Below are positions 20,101-27,044 of a DNA stretch of 64,000 nucleotides, piece after piece. A model generated the notes under the pieces. It worked only from the letters and a program-made list of their open reading frames with translations. It was not told where the DNA came from and ran no database searches. The stretch is from Massilia agri (GTDB lineage Bacteria; Pseudomonadota; Gammaproteobacteria; Burkholderiales; Burkholderiaceae_D). The stretch lies in NCBI RefSeq assembly GCF_024753255.1, contig NZ_JANUHA010000002.1:1-64000 (forward strand), written 5' to 3'. Made by a program: the position numbers and the translations under genes. Within the stretch, counting starts at the first letter, position 1. Each line of letters begins with the position of its first letter.

Positions 20101-20253
20101 CAGGTCGGCGCTGACGTTGATGACGGGCGTGTTATAGCTCGGCAGCGCCGCAACCGGAATCTGCATATAGGCCAGCACGCCCGCCAGGATCAGGCTGAGC
20201 GACAGCAGCACCACCATGACGGGACGGCGGATGCACAGTTCGGACAGGTTCAT
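17155..20253 (-). CDS. RND efflux pump inner-membrane permease (MdtB/MdtC-like)
   Basis: This is a proton-driven exporter of drugs, detergents or bile-like compounds. The 1032-residue protein has the RND layout: helix 1 (RPVMVVLLSLSLILAGV), a large periplasmic loop, helices 2-6, helix 7, a second loop and helices 8-12. Helix 4 contains GLVVDDAIVVLENI with the paired Asp residues used in proton relay. The start MNLSELCIRRPV is typical. Its ATG overlaps the adaptor stop. No outer-membrane factor gene is nearby, so a shared TolC-type protein is probably used. Confidence 0.93.
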   Translation of the reverse strand: MNLSELCIRRPVMVVLLSLSLILAGVLAYMQIPVAALPSYNTPVINVSADLPGASPETMASSVALPLEKQFATIAGISMISSTSTEGDTNITLEFDPSVDVNQAAIDVQAALLLAQRRLPQEMTELPSYRKVNPADAPVLFMHMTSPSMDLAELNDYAENLVSPAISTLPGVAQVTVNGGKRFAVRVRARHDLMNARNISMDELAAALRSANSNTPLGMLDGPTQTLTIQGSGQLMRAADFAGLIVATRNGQPVRLRDVAEVEDSYQSVKANGSLNGERSIVLMLQRQPDANTVAVVDAVRALMPRFEDQLPKSIKIHLVSDRSVSIREAIHDVNLTLAGTVVLVILVIFLFLHRWTATFIPAVTVPISLLGALSLLYAFGYSLDNISLLGITLAVGLVVDDAIVVLENIVRHMEMGKKPMKAALVGSKEMGFTIISISISLVAVFIPIFFMPGVIGLLFREFAVIVGLAVLVSAVVSLTLVPMLCSRLIKHGGHVDPKDMSWVGRRFEAMFTNVRDGYARTLDMALRHRFLVLMLAVGTFALTAVLYMGMPKGFFPEEDIGQIRVTVEASEDTSSMALVGLQAQVRDIMRASPYVQDVTSFTGGGNTGRMFMVLKPRSQRPPMSQVVDELRKATRKVAGVQVFMAPLQNLQLGGRQSKSRYQYTLQSVSGGEIGGWAEQFLERMRADQRFRDVTSDSQNKALQATIDIDRDKAALLGVEMADVRTVLYASFGERQVSTIYSTAASYYVILEAAPADRYYDEALSRVSVRASTGELVKLSSFAKVRRTVGPLAVNHQGQLQAITLSFNLAPGVPLGDATAAIEQMGRDMKLPASIITNYGGDAAVFKDTQSSQLILILAALGVIYVLLGVLYESYIHPITILAGLPSAAVGALLTLWIFDMDLTLIAMIGILMLIGIVKKNAIMMIDFALDAQRNQGMKPVDAIREACILRFRPILMTTLAAMMGALPIALGIGAGAELRQPLGLAVVGGLIFSQVITLYITPVIYLYLDKYSGTGPMTDKQLTKLEEAAAH

Positions 20254-21416
20254 GCCTCTTCACCTTTCTTGCGCGCGGCCGTGCCGCCGGCGGTGGCGGC
20301 CAGGCGCACCTTGCCGCCAGGACGGAGGTTCTGTTTGCCTTCGGTGATGACGCGCTCGTCGCCCGCGAGACCGCTCACGGCAGCATACTCGCCGAAACCG
20401 TGCAGGCGCGCCACCTTGACCTGGCGCGCCTGGTTACCCTCGCCCACGACGTAGACAAAGGTGCCCTGGGTGTTGGTGATGATGGCGTTCTGCGGAATCA
20501 CGACCGCATCACGCAGGGTCTGGACCGTCAGGCGGGTGGTAACGTACTGGCCCGGCCACAGATTGGCCTCGGGATTGGCGAACTGGGCCTTGACTCGGAT
20601 GGTGCCGGTGGCCGGATCGACCGCGTTGTCCACGAACTTCAGCTCGCCCGCGATCGGCCGGCCGGCGTCGCCGGCGCTGGCCTGGACCGGCACCCGGCCG
20701 GCACGCTGGGCGCCCAGCACCGCCCCGAGCGCCGACTCCGGCAGCGTGAAGGAAACATCGATCGGGTCGAGCTGGGTGATGGTGGTGAGCGAGGTGGTCG
20801 GCTGCACCAGGGCGCCCGGGTGGATGTCGATGGCGCCGACGCGGCCCGACATCGGGGCGCGGATGCTCGTATAGCTGGCGCTGACCTGGCTGGCGCGCGC
20901 GGCTGCGGCATTGCTCTGGACCAGGGCGCGGGCCGCCTCGACCTGGCTCTTGAGGGAGTCGACGGCGCTCTGGGACAGGAAATTCTGGGAAGCCAGTTCC
21001 TGGCTGCGCTTGTACTGGCGCTCGAGGTCGGCCAGGGTCGCGCGGTTCTGCGCCACCTGGGCCTCGGCGCGCGCCACGTTGGCGCGGTCGGCGCGGTCGT
21101 CGAGCGAGAACATGAGCTGGCCTTCCTTGACGAACTGGCCTTCGCGGATGTGCACCTGGCGGATGGTGGCGGTGGTCTGCGGGTGCAGGTCGACGGTGCG
21201 CACGGGAGTGACGGTGCCGTTGGCGGACAATTCCACGCCGACGTCCTGGCGTTGCGGCGTGACCACGTTGACCGTGGTCGGCGGCATGGCGCCCTGCGCG
21301 CCCGCGGCGGCGCCGTCCGGGCCGGCATGGGCGCCATCGCCCTTGTTCAGGTACCAGGCGCCGGCAAGGGCCAGTGCTACGACACCTACGATCATTCCCG
21401 CATTCTTCTTTTTCAT
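20250..21416 (-). CDS. RND efflux periplasmic adaptor (MdtA-like)
   Basis: The adaptor links the inner-membrane pump with an outer-membrane channel. The 388-residue protein has one N-terminal membrane anchor (IVGVVALALAGAWYL), a lipoyl/barrel-sandwich domain split around a coiled-coil hairpin (about 110-190, ending SYTSIRAPMSGRVGAIDIHPGALV), a beta-barrel domain and a membrane-proximal domain. No lipobox is seen. The C-terminus is basic. It overlaps the pump gene by 4 bases and lies 126 bases downstream of a sensor kinase gene on the same strand. Confidence 0.93.
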   Translation of the reverse strand: MKKKNAGMIVGVVALALAGAWYLNKGDGAHAGPDGAAAGAQGAMPPTTVNVVTPQRQDVGVELSANGTVTPVRTVDLHPQTTATIRQVHIREGQFVKEGQLMFSLDDRADRANVARAEAQVAQNRATLADLERQYKRSQELASQNFLSQSAVDSLKSQVEAARALVQSNAAAARASQVSASYTSIRAPMSGRVGAIDIHPGALVQPTTSLTTITQLDPIDVSFTLPESALGAVLGAQRAGRVPVQASAGDAGRPIAGELKFVDNAVDPATGTIRVKAQFANPEANLWPGQYVTTRLTVQTLRDAVVIPQNAIITNTQGTFVYVVGEGNQARQVKVARLHGFGEYAAVSGLAGDERVITEGKQNLRPGGKVRLAATAGGTAARKKGEEA

Positions 21417-21542
21417 GTTCGTCTCTTGCCGCCAGTTCCGGCGGCTCTTTCTCTCAGTTGCCCGGGGTGCAGCGCATATGCGCGGCGCTGCATTTTCGCA
21501 TGGCCATGTTTCAGGATTGTGTATTGGGTTTCTTTTTGTTTT

Positions 21543-22904
21543 TTACTTGTTTGGGTAGTACTCGGGCAGCACCAGCGTGACTTCCAGCCCGCCCTCAGGG
21601 TGATTCGCCAGGGCGATGCTGCCGCCGTGCTGCTCCGCGATATTGCGCGCGATGGTCAGGCCCAGGCCGGTGCCGCCCGACTCGCGCGAACGCGAGGTTT
21701 CGACCCGGTAGAAGGGATCGAACACCCGGCCCAGCTCGCCGGCCGGGATGCCCGGGCCGCCGTCGCGGATGCGCACGCGCGCCGCGCCATGGGTGCGGTC
21801 GACGCAGACGCGCGCCTCGCGGCCGTACTTCACCGCGTTGTCGATCAGGTTGCCGAAGCAGCGGCGCAGGTCGAGCGGCCGGCCCATCAGGGCCATGCCG
21901 GCATGGCCTTTCAGCTCGACCTGCTGGCCCGCATCGACGGCGTCGGCGCACACGGCTTCCAGCAGCGAGTCGAGGTCGAGCATCTGCATGTTCTCGGTGG
22001 TGTCCATGCTGCGCGCCAGCACCAGGCCCTCGCGCACCATTTCCTGCATCGCCGACAGGTCGCCGATCAGGCGTTCCTGCAGCTCTGTGTCGGACACTTT
22101 TTCCAGGCGCAGGCGCATGCGCGTCAGGGGCGTCTGCAGGTCGTGGGTGATGGCCGCCAGCATCTGGGTGCGCTGGAAGATGTACTGGCGGATGCGCGCC
22201 TGCATGGCGTTGAAGGCGGCGCTGGCCTGGCGGATCTCGCTGGCGCCGTTCAGTTCGAGCGGCGCGCGGTTGATGTCCTGGCCCAGGTCCTGGGCGGCGC
22301 GCGCCAGCACCTTCAGCGGGCGGGTGGTCATGCGCGCCACCAGGTAGGCGAGCGCGGCGATGCTGACCAGGAACAGGGCGATGGTGGTGCGGTAGTCGGT
22401 TTCGGGGCCGGTGAAGACCGAGCGCGGCGGCAGCACCGAGAGGCGCAGTTCCTCGCCGTCGCGCAGGCGCACGTTCAGGGTCTCGCAGGCGCCGCGCCAC
22501 TGGGTCGAGACCAGGCCGTAGAGCACCATCTGCTGGTGCGGCATGTCGCAGGAAGCCGGGCGGCTGGCTGCCGAGGTGATGCGGTAGCCGTCGCCCAGGC
22601 GCGCCGCCAGCGAGCGCGCGAACCAGCTGGGCGGCTGGGCCGGCGGCTGGACGTTGCCGACTTCGAGGCGCAGGCCGGGGCGGTTGGCCACCGAGAGGTA
22701 GACGGACCTGGCCGAGGTCGGCACGATCTCGGTCGCCATGACGAGCTGCTCGGCGCGCTCGAGCAGGTGCTGGTCGCGCTGCTGCTCGATGACGCGCAGG
22801 CGCTCGAGGTCGGCGGCCAGCTGGGTGAGCGTTGCCGAAATCAGGATGCCGAGCAGCAGGGTGATGAAGACGCGCCCGGTCATCGAGCCGAGGAAGGCTT
22901 TCAC
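21543..22904 (-). CDS. EnvZ/BaeS-like sensor histidine kinase
   Basis: The 453-residue kinase has helices at about 9-30 and 172-190, a periplasmic sensor between them, HAMP, a dimerisation domain with His254 (AITHDLQTPLTRMRL), and a HATPase domain with NLIDNAVKYG and GGTGLGLTIARN. The start is GTG at 22904, overlapping the regulator stop (GTGA); the open frame continues upstream but there it runs antiparallel through the regulator's codons. Position between the regulator and an RND system suggests control of efflux, as BaeSR does for mdtABC in E. coli. Confidence 0.9.
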   Translation of the reverse strand: MKAFLGSMTGRVFITLLLGILISATLTQLAADLERLRVIEQQRDQHLLERAEQLVMATEIVPTSARSVYLSVANRPGLRLEVGNVQPPAQPPSWFARSLAARLGDGYRITSAASRPASCDMPHQQMVLYGLVSTQWRGACETLNVRLRDGEELRLSVLPPRSVFTGPETDYRTTIALFLVSIAALAYLVARMTTRPLKVLARAAQDLGQDINRAPLELNGASEIRQASAAFNAMQARIRQYIFQRTQMLAAITHDLQTPLTRMRLRLEKVSDTELQERLIGDLSAMQEMVREGLVLARSMDTTENMQMLDLDSLLEAVCADAVDAGQQVELKGHAGMALMGRPLDLRRCFGNLIDNAVKYGREARVCVDRTHGAARVRIRDGGPGIPAGELGRVFDPFYRVETSRSRESGGTGLGLTIARNIAEQHGGSIALANHPEGGLEVTLVLPEYYPNK

Positions 22905-23629
22905 GCAGGCGGCTCCACGGTGACCTGGCCGGCCAGCACGTAGCCGCCGTTGCGCACGGTCTTGATGATCTGCGGCATGCGGGCGTCTTCGCCGAGCTTC
23001 TGGCGCAGGCGCGAGATCTGGATGTCGATCGAGCGGTCGAAGGGGTCGGCGTCGCGGCCCTGGGTCAGGTTCAGCAGCTGGTCGCGGTTGAGCACCCGGT
23101 TCGGGTGCTCGAGGAAGACGCGCAGCAGGCGGAATTCCGCGCCCGAGAGCATGATGACCACGCCCTGCGGATTGACCAGGTGGCGCGCGGTCAGGTCCAG
23201 GGTCCAGCCGGAGAAACGCATCTGCTGCACGTTCTCGGACGGGGCGTTGGACGGCATCGCGTGCGAGCGGCGCAGCACGCTGCGGATGCGGGCCAGCAGT
23301 TCGCGCGGCTCGAAGGGTTTCGGCAGGTAGTCGTCGGCGCCCATCTCGAGGCCGAGGATGCGGTCGAGCGGCTCGTTGCGGGCGGTCAGCATGATGACCG
23401 GCAGGCTGGAGGTGGCGCGCAGCTTGCGGCACAGGGTCAGCCCGTCGTCGCCCGGCATGTTCAGGTCGAGCACGATCAGGTCCGGGCGCGCGTCGTCGAG
23501 CGCTTTCCACATGCCGGTGCCGTCGGCGGCGGCGATCGTGCGGTAGCCGTTCGACTCCAGGTAGTCGGCGAGCAGGGTGCGGATATCGCGGTCGTCGTCG
23601 ACGATCAAGATCGTAGAGGGATTGTCCAT
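22901..23629 (-). CDS. OmpR-family response regulator
   Basis: The 242-residue protein has a receiver domain with Asp55 (IVLDLNMPGDDGL) and Lys in LPKPF, and an OmpR-type winged helix at about 135-235. The MDNPST start is chosen because upstream residues do not belong to the receiver fold. It leads the operon and is divergent from a Spy-like chaperone. Repeats TTGTAT in the spacer are candidate binding sites. Confidence 0.92.
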   Translation of the reverse strand: MDNPSTILIVDDDRDIRTLLADYLESNGYRTIAAADGTGMWKALDDARPDLIVLDLNMPGDDGLTLCRKLRATSSLPVIMLTARNEPLDRILGLEMGADDYLPKPFEPRELLARIRSVLRRSHAMPSNAPSENVQQMRFSGWTLDLTARHLVNPQGVVIMLSGAEFRLLRVFLEHPNRVLNRDQLLNLTQGRDADPFDRSIDIQISRLRQKLGEDARMPQIIKTVRNGGYVLAGQVTVEPPA

Positions 23630-23670
23630 AACCTCAATTATCCGTATTCGGCGCAAGGATGGACAGCCGT

Positions 23671-23724
23671 TTTGTATCGGCTTGTATATGCCGCTGAGCA
23701 CGAAACATATTGATACAAAGTATC
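23671..23724. promoter_or_regulatory. Repeated TTGTAT/GTATC boxes between regulator and Spy-like gene
   Basis: TTGTATC at 23672 and TTGTATA at 23682 form direct repeats with a 10-base period, and GATAC-N3-GTATC lies at 23712-23724. TTTGTATC (23671) and GATACAAA (23712) are inverted copies. OmpR-family regulators bind tandem repeats of this spacing, so these are candidate sites for the adjacent regulator. Confidence 0.4.
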
Positions 23725-23837
23725 GCACAGGGGAAATCCCGCGGTTACAGTTTTTTCCGATGATGGGAACCGTGCAGCGAGCAGTCCGGATGCAAGGTGC
23801 ACACCGACCGACTCCTCATTCTCACAAAGGAAACAAC

Positions 23838-24407
23838 ATGAACACCGTCCGCAAGAACATCGTGATCGTCCTGTCCGCGCTCGGCATCGCCGGCGCCTCG
23901 CTGGGTGTCCAGGCGCAGAGCGCCGCGCCGCAGGAAGGCCGCCACGGCCATGCGATGAGCAAGGAGCAGCGCGAAGCGAAACGCGCCGAGTTCCGCAACA
24001 TGACTCCTGAACAACGCCAGGCGAAATTCGCCGAATTCAAGGCCAAGCGCGCCGAACATCGCGCCGCCCGCCAGGCCAAACTGGCCGAGTCGCTGAAGCT
24101 GACCCCGGCCCAGCAGCCGGTGTGGCAGGCTTTCGTGGCCAGCACGACCCCACCCCAGAAAGGCGAGCGCGCCGGCCAGCGCCTGAGCAAGGAACAGCGC
24201 GCCGCCCTCACCGCCCCGCAACGCCTGGAGCGCCGCATCGCCATGCAGAAGCAGCGCACCGCCCGCATGGAAGCCCGCCTGTCGGCCCTGAACAGCCTGT
24301 ACGCGGCCCTCAGCCCCGAGCAGCGCAAGGTGTTCGACGCGTCGCAGCAGCGCCGCGGCGGCCGTCATCACCGTGGCCACGGCGGCCACGGCATGATGCA
24401 TGGCTGA
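23838..24407 (+). CDS. Spy/CpxP-like periplasmic chaperone
   Basis: The 189-residue protein has a signal peptide (about 1-26, ending VQAQ), then a strongly charged helical region with two LTPAQ/MTPEQR-type repeats (NMTPEQRQAKFAEF, KLTPAQQPVWQAF), the LTxxQ signature of Spy/CpxP chaperones. The C-terminus is rich in Gly and His (GGRHHRGHGGHGMMHG), which may bind metal. A clear AAAGGAAA ribosome site precedes the ATG. It is divergent from a two-component system and ends at a strong terminator. Confidence 0.85.
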   Translation: MNTVRKNIVIVLSALGIAGASLGVQAQSAAPQEGRHGHAMSKEQREAKRAEFRNMTPEQRQAKFAEFKAKRAEHRAARQAKLAESLKLTPAQQPVWQAFVASTTPPQKGERAGQRLSKEQRAALTAPQRLERRIAMQKQRTARMEARLSALNSLYAALSPEQRKVFDASQQRRGGRHHRGHGGHGMMHG

Positions 24408-24429
24408 GCGTTTGCCAGCTGAATGACGA

Positions 24430-24456
24430 AGGACGCCCGCGGGCGTCCTTTTTTTA
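24430..24456. terminator. Intrinsic terminator between Spy-like gene and PAS kinase
   Basis: A perfect 20-bp palindrome (AGGACGCCCG and its complement) is followed by a seven-T tract on the plus strand. It lies between convergent genes and terminates the Spy-like gene; its action on the kinase transcript is weaker because the minus-strand T-run is short. Confidence 0.88.
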
Positions 24457-24470
24457 TCGATCAGGCTGGC

Positions 24471-25775
24471 TCAGGCGTCGGCCAGGGGCGGGCTCTCGAC
24501 GCTGGCCGGAGGCAGCACCGGCAGGCGCACCGTGAACGTGGTGCCGACGTCGACCTCGGATTCGACCTCGATGCGCCCGCCGTGCTTGCTGACAGTGCTG
24601 TAGGACAGCGACAGGCCCAGCCCGGTGCCGCTGCCCACGGGCTTGGTCGTGAAGAAGGGCTCGAAGATACGGTTCATGTTCTTCTGCGGAATGCCGCAGC
24701 CGGTGTCGCTGATGGCCACCCAGACCCAGTCGCCATCGACGCCGGTGCTGATGGTGATGAGGCCCTGCTCGCGGATCGCATGGGCGGCATTGACCAGCAG
24801 GTTCATGAAGACCTGGTTCAGCTGTGAAGGCAGGCAGGTGACGAACGGCAGGCTGCCATAGCGCTTCTCGATCGTCGCCTTGTACTTGATCTCGTTGGCG
24901 ACGATGGTCAATGTGCTGTCGAGGCCGGCGTGCAGGTCGGCGCGCTGCCAGTCGGTGTCGCCCATGTGCGAAAAATCCTTGAGCGCCTGGACGATTTCGC
25001 GCACCCGCTTCAGCCCGTCGAGCGATTCCGCCACCAGGTCGGGAACGTCTTCCCGCAGGAAAGCCAGGTCCGCTTCGTGTGCGATGGCTTCGACGCGCGC
25101 TTCCAGCGCCGAGCCGGGCGCCGCCTGCTTGACCACCCTGTCGTAGGCCCCCACCACCGCCAGCAGGGTGTTGATGTAGCGTTTCAGCGAACTCATGTTG
25201 CTGTTCACGAAGCCCAGGGGGTTGTTGATCTCGTGGGCCACGCCGGCGGCCAGCTGGCCGATGGAAGCCATCTTTTCGGACTGGAGCAGCTGGTCGTGCG
25301 CTTCGCGCAGGCGTGCGATCAGGCGTTCCTGCTCCTGCTCCATGTGCTTGCGCGCGCTGATGTCGCTGAGCGAGCCGATGACTTCGACCGGCGCGCCGTG
25401 CTCGTCGCGGATCAGGCGCAGCTGGTCGTGCATCCACAGGTAGTCGCCATTGGCGGTGCGAAACCGGTATTCGTAGGTCCGCTCGCCTTCGACGAACAGC
25501 AGGGCCAGGCTGGAAAAGATGTTGGGGGCGTCTTCCGGGTGGATATGGTCGAACCAGAAGTTCGGGTCGGCCAGCATTTCCTCGGGCTGGTAGCCGAGGA
25601 CGCGGTAGGCGTTCTTGCTGACGAAGGTCAGCTTGAAATCGCCGCTGGGGACCGAGCTGTAGACGATCGCCGGGGTGTTGTCGATCAGGTATTGCAAACG
25701 GACCAGCGGGGACGTCTCCTCGGCCGGCCGCGGTGGCGGGCTCGAGTCGAAGGACTCGAATTCTTCAAAGTTCAT
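24471..25775 (-). CDS. PAS-domain sensor histidine kinase (soluble)
   Basis: The 434-residue protein has no membrane segment. A PAS domain with PAC motif spans about 25-145, a short coiled coil follows (about 145-170), then a dimerisation domain with His181 (GVAHEINNPLGFVNSNM) of the HPK4/NtrB-like group, and a HATPase domain with NLLVNAAHAI, DTGCGIP and GTGLGLSLSYS. No receiver domain or partner regulator lies beside it, so its signal and output are unknown. PAS ligands cannot be inferred. Confidence 0.88.
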   Translation of the reverse strand: MNFEEFESFDSSPPPRPAEETSPLVRLQYLIDNTPAIVYSSVPSGDFKLTFVSKNAYRVLGYQPEEMLADPNFWFDHIHPEDAPNIFSSLALLFVEGERTYEYRFRTANGDYLWMHDQLRLIRDEHGAPVEVIGSLSDISARKHMEQEQERLIARLREAHDQLLQSEKMASIGQLAAGVAHEINNPLGFVNSNMSSLKRYINTLLAVVGAYDRVVKQAAPGSALEARVEAIAHEADLAFLREDVPDLVAESLDGLKRVREIVQALKDFSHMGDTDWQRADLHAGLDSTLTIVANEIKYKATIEKRYGSLPFVTCLPSQLNQVFMNLLVNAAHAIREQGLITISTGVDGDWVWVAISDTGCGIPQKNMNRIFEPFFTTKPVGSGTGLGLSLSYSTVSKHGGRIEVESEVDVGTTFTVRLPVLPPASVESPPLADA

Positions 25776-25897
25776 GGCGCGGGAGAACGGAGATGTGCTG
25801 TTTTGTATTATCCCGGCGAATGTGTTTACGAGGACTATTTATTTTCCTATTGGAAATAATTCTCTCTGTCCGGTATGGCGCCGCTACAACAGGCGAT

Positions 25898-25917
25898 GGC
25901 TGCCCGCGCGGGCAGCC
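25898..25917 (-). terminator. Palindromic hairpin downstream of the AraC-VOC operon
   Basis: GGCTGCCCGC and its exact complement form a 20-bp perfect palindrome, 7 bases after the last stop codon of the operon. It lacks a T-tract, so it may protect the 3' end rather than terminate by itself. Confidence 0.45.
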
Positions 25918-25924
25918 TGTCGAC

Positions 25925-26146
25925 TCAGGCACTGGACGTGCTGCGCCGTTTCGGCACGTAGGGCAGCGCGAACAGGTAGAGGCCGGATAGCAGCTGCAGG
26001 AAGAGCGGCGGCAAGGGCGCGTAGGTGATCCAGGGAGATGGCTCACCCTCGCCCACGGCCCTGGCCGCGACGTTGAGGATCACCGTGACGGTGAAGACGA
26101 TCGACAGCCAGCGGTGGCCCTGCCGCATCCAGGCGGTCCGGTTCAT
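25925..26146 (-). CDS. Small two-helix membrane protein
   Basis: I do not recognise the family. The 73-residue protein has two predicted membrane helices (about 14-30 and 42-63) joined by a Pro-rich loop, and a basic C-terminus (PKRRS). It overlaps the upstream VOC gene by 4 bases, so it is the last gene of a three-gene operon with an AraC-type regulator. Confidence 0.65.
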   Translation of the reverse strand: MNRTAWMRQGHRWLSIVFTVTVILNVAARAVGEGEPSPWITYAPLPPLFLQLLSGLYLFALPYVPKRRSTSSA

Positions 26147-26556
26147 TGTCCCTCCCGGGCGGCCTGGATCATTTTCCAGCCATTGCCGGACGGATCCCGG
26201 AAGCCGGCATCGACGGCCCCGTAGCGCTCCACGGGCTGCTGGGAAAATTCGACCCCGCGTTCGGCAAGCCGCGCATGCGTGGCGCGGCAGTCGTCCACCA
26301 GCAGGACCAGCGGCGGCATCGCGCCCTTGGCGACGATCTCCTCCAGCGCGCGCGCGGTGGCGGCATCGTGCACCGGCGGCCCGGGCTTGAGCAGCCCGAG
26401 CTGCAGAGGCTGGTCCGGGTGCTGCACCGTCAGCCAGCGGTAGTCTCCATTGCGCACGTCCGTGTGGACCCGGAAGCCCAGCTTGTCCACGTAAAACGCC
26501 AGCGCCTCGTCCTGGTCACGGACATACAGTCCGACCGTTCCTACTCCTCGCATCAT
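26143..26556 (-). CDS. VOC-family protein
   Basis: This 137-residue protein has the VOC fold, with VGTVGLYVRDQDEALAFYVDKLGF at the N-terminus and DPSGNGWKMIQA at the C-terminus. Similar proteins are annotated glyoxalase or bleomycin resistance; the substrate is unknown. An excellent ribosome site (AAGGAGGAGG) precedes two adjacent ATG codons at 26556 and 26553, which decides the start. It overlaps the AraC-type regulator gene upstream, which may control it. Confidence 0.87.
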   Translation of the reverse strand: MMRGVGTVGLYVRDQDEALAFYVDKLGFRVHTDVRNGDYRWLTVQHPDQPLQLGLLKPGPPVHDAATARALEEIVAKGAMPPLVLLVDDCRATHARLAERGVEFSQQPVERYGAVDAGFRDPSGNGWKMIQAAREGQ

Positions 26557-27031
26557 CGACCTCCTCCTTGGATTGAGGCTCCAGTCTGCCATCGGCAAGC
26601 GAGCGGCGCTTCTCCGAAACTGCGGTCTTGAGGTTCGGGCGGCTGATGCTGCGCAGGACGCATTCGGGCATCGAGGCCATCGGCGCCGGCAATGATTGCT
26701 CGCGCGCCCGAAGCTGTCCCGGGCTCTCGCCGGTGATATCGCGGAACACCCGCCCGAAGGTACCCGGGCTGTTCCAACCGGTCTGGAGCAGCACGTCGAG
26801 GATGGGAAGCCCGGTCTCGCGCAGCAGGGCGGCCGCCCGTTCGATACGGCGGGTAAGCAGGTAGCGGTGCGGCGGCAGGCCGAAGGCCTTCTTGAATTCG
26901 CGTGCGAAGTGCGCTTCCGACACCGCGCTTGCCTCGGCCAGGCGGCTGATGGGCCAGTCCTCGTGGGGCGCCGCGTCCATGCGGTCTTTCGCTCTCAGCA
27001 AACGCCGCAGCAGTCCCGGGTTCTGGCGCAT
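26516..27031 (-). CDS. AraC-family transcriptional regulator (short, DNA-binding domain only)
   Basis: The 171-residue protein has two helix-turn-helix units of the AraC type (SRLAEASAVSEAHFAREFKKAF and DVLLQTGWNSPGTFGRVFRDITG). There is no separate sensing domain; the C-terminal tail of about 50 residues has no recognisable fold. The start is placed at 27031, with AGGA eight bases upstream, because earlier residues overlap dsbD and look unlike protein. Its 3' end overlaps the VOC gene by 41 bases, so the two are coupled. Confidence 0.8.
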   Translation of the reverse strand: MRQNPGLLRRLLRAKDRMDAAPHEDWPISRLAEASAVSEAHFAREFKKAFGLPPHRYLLTRRIERAAALLRETGLPILDVLLQTGWNSPGTFGRVFRDITGESPGQLRAREQSLPAPMASMPECVLRSISRPNLKTAVSEKRRSLADGRLEPQSKEEVDDARSRNGRTVCP

Positions 27032-27044
27032 CCGGAGATCCTGC

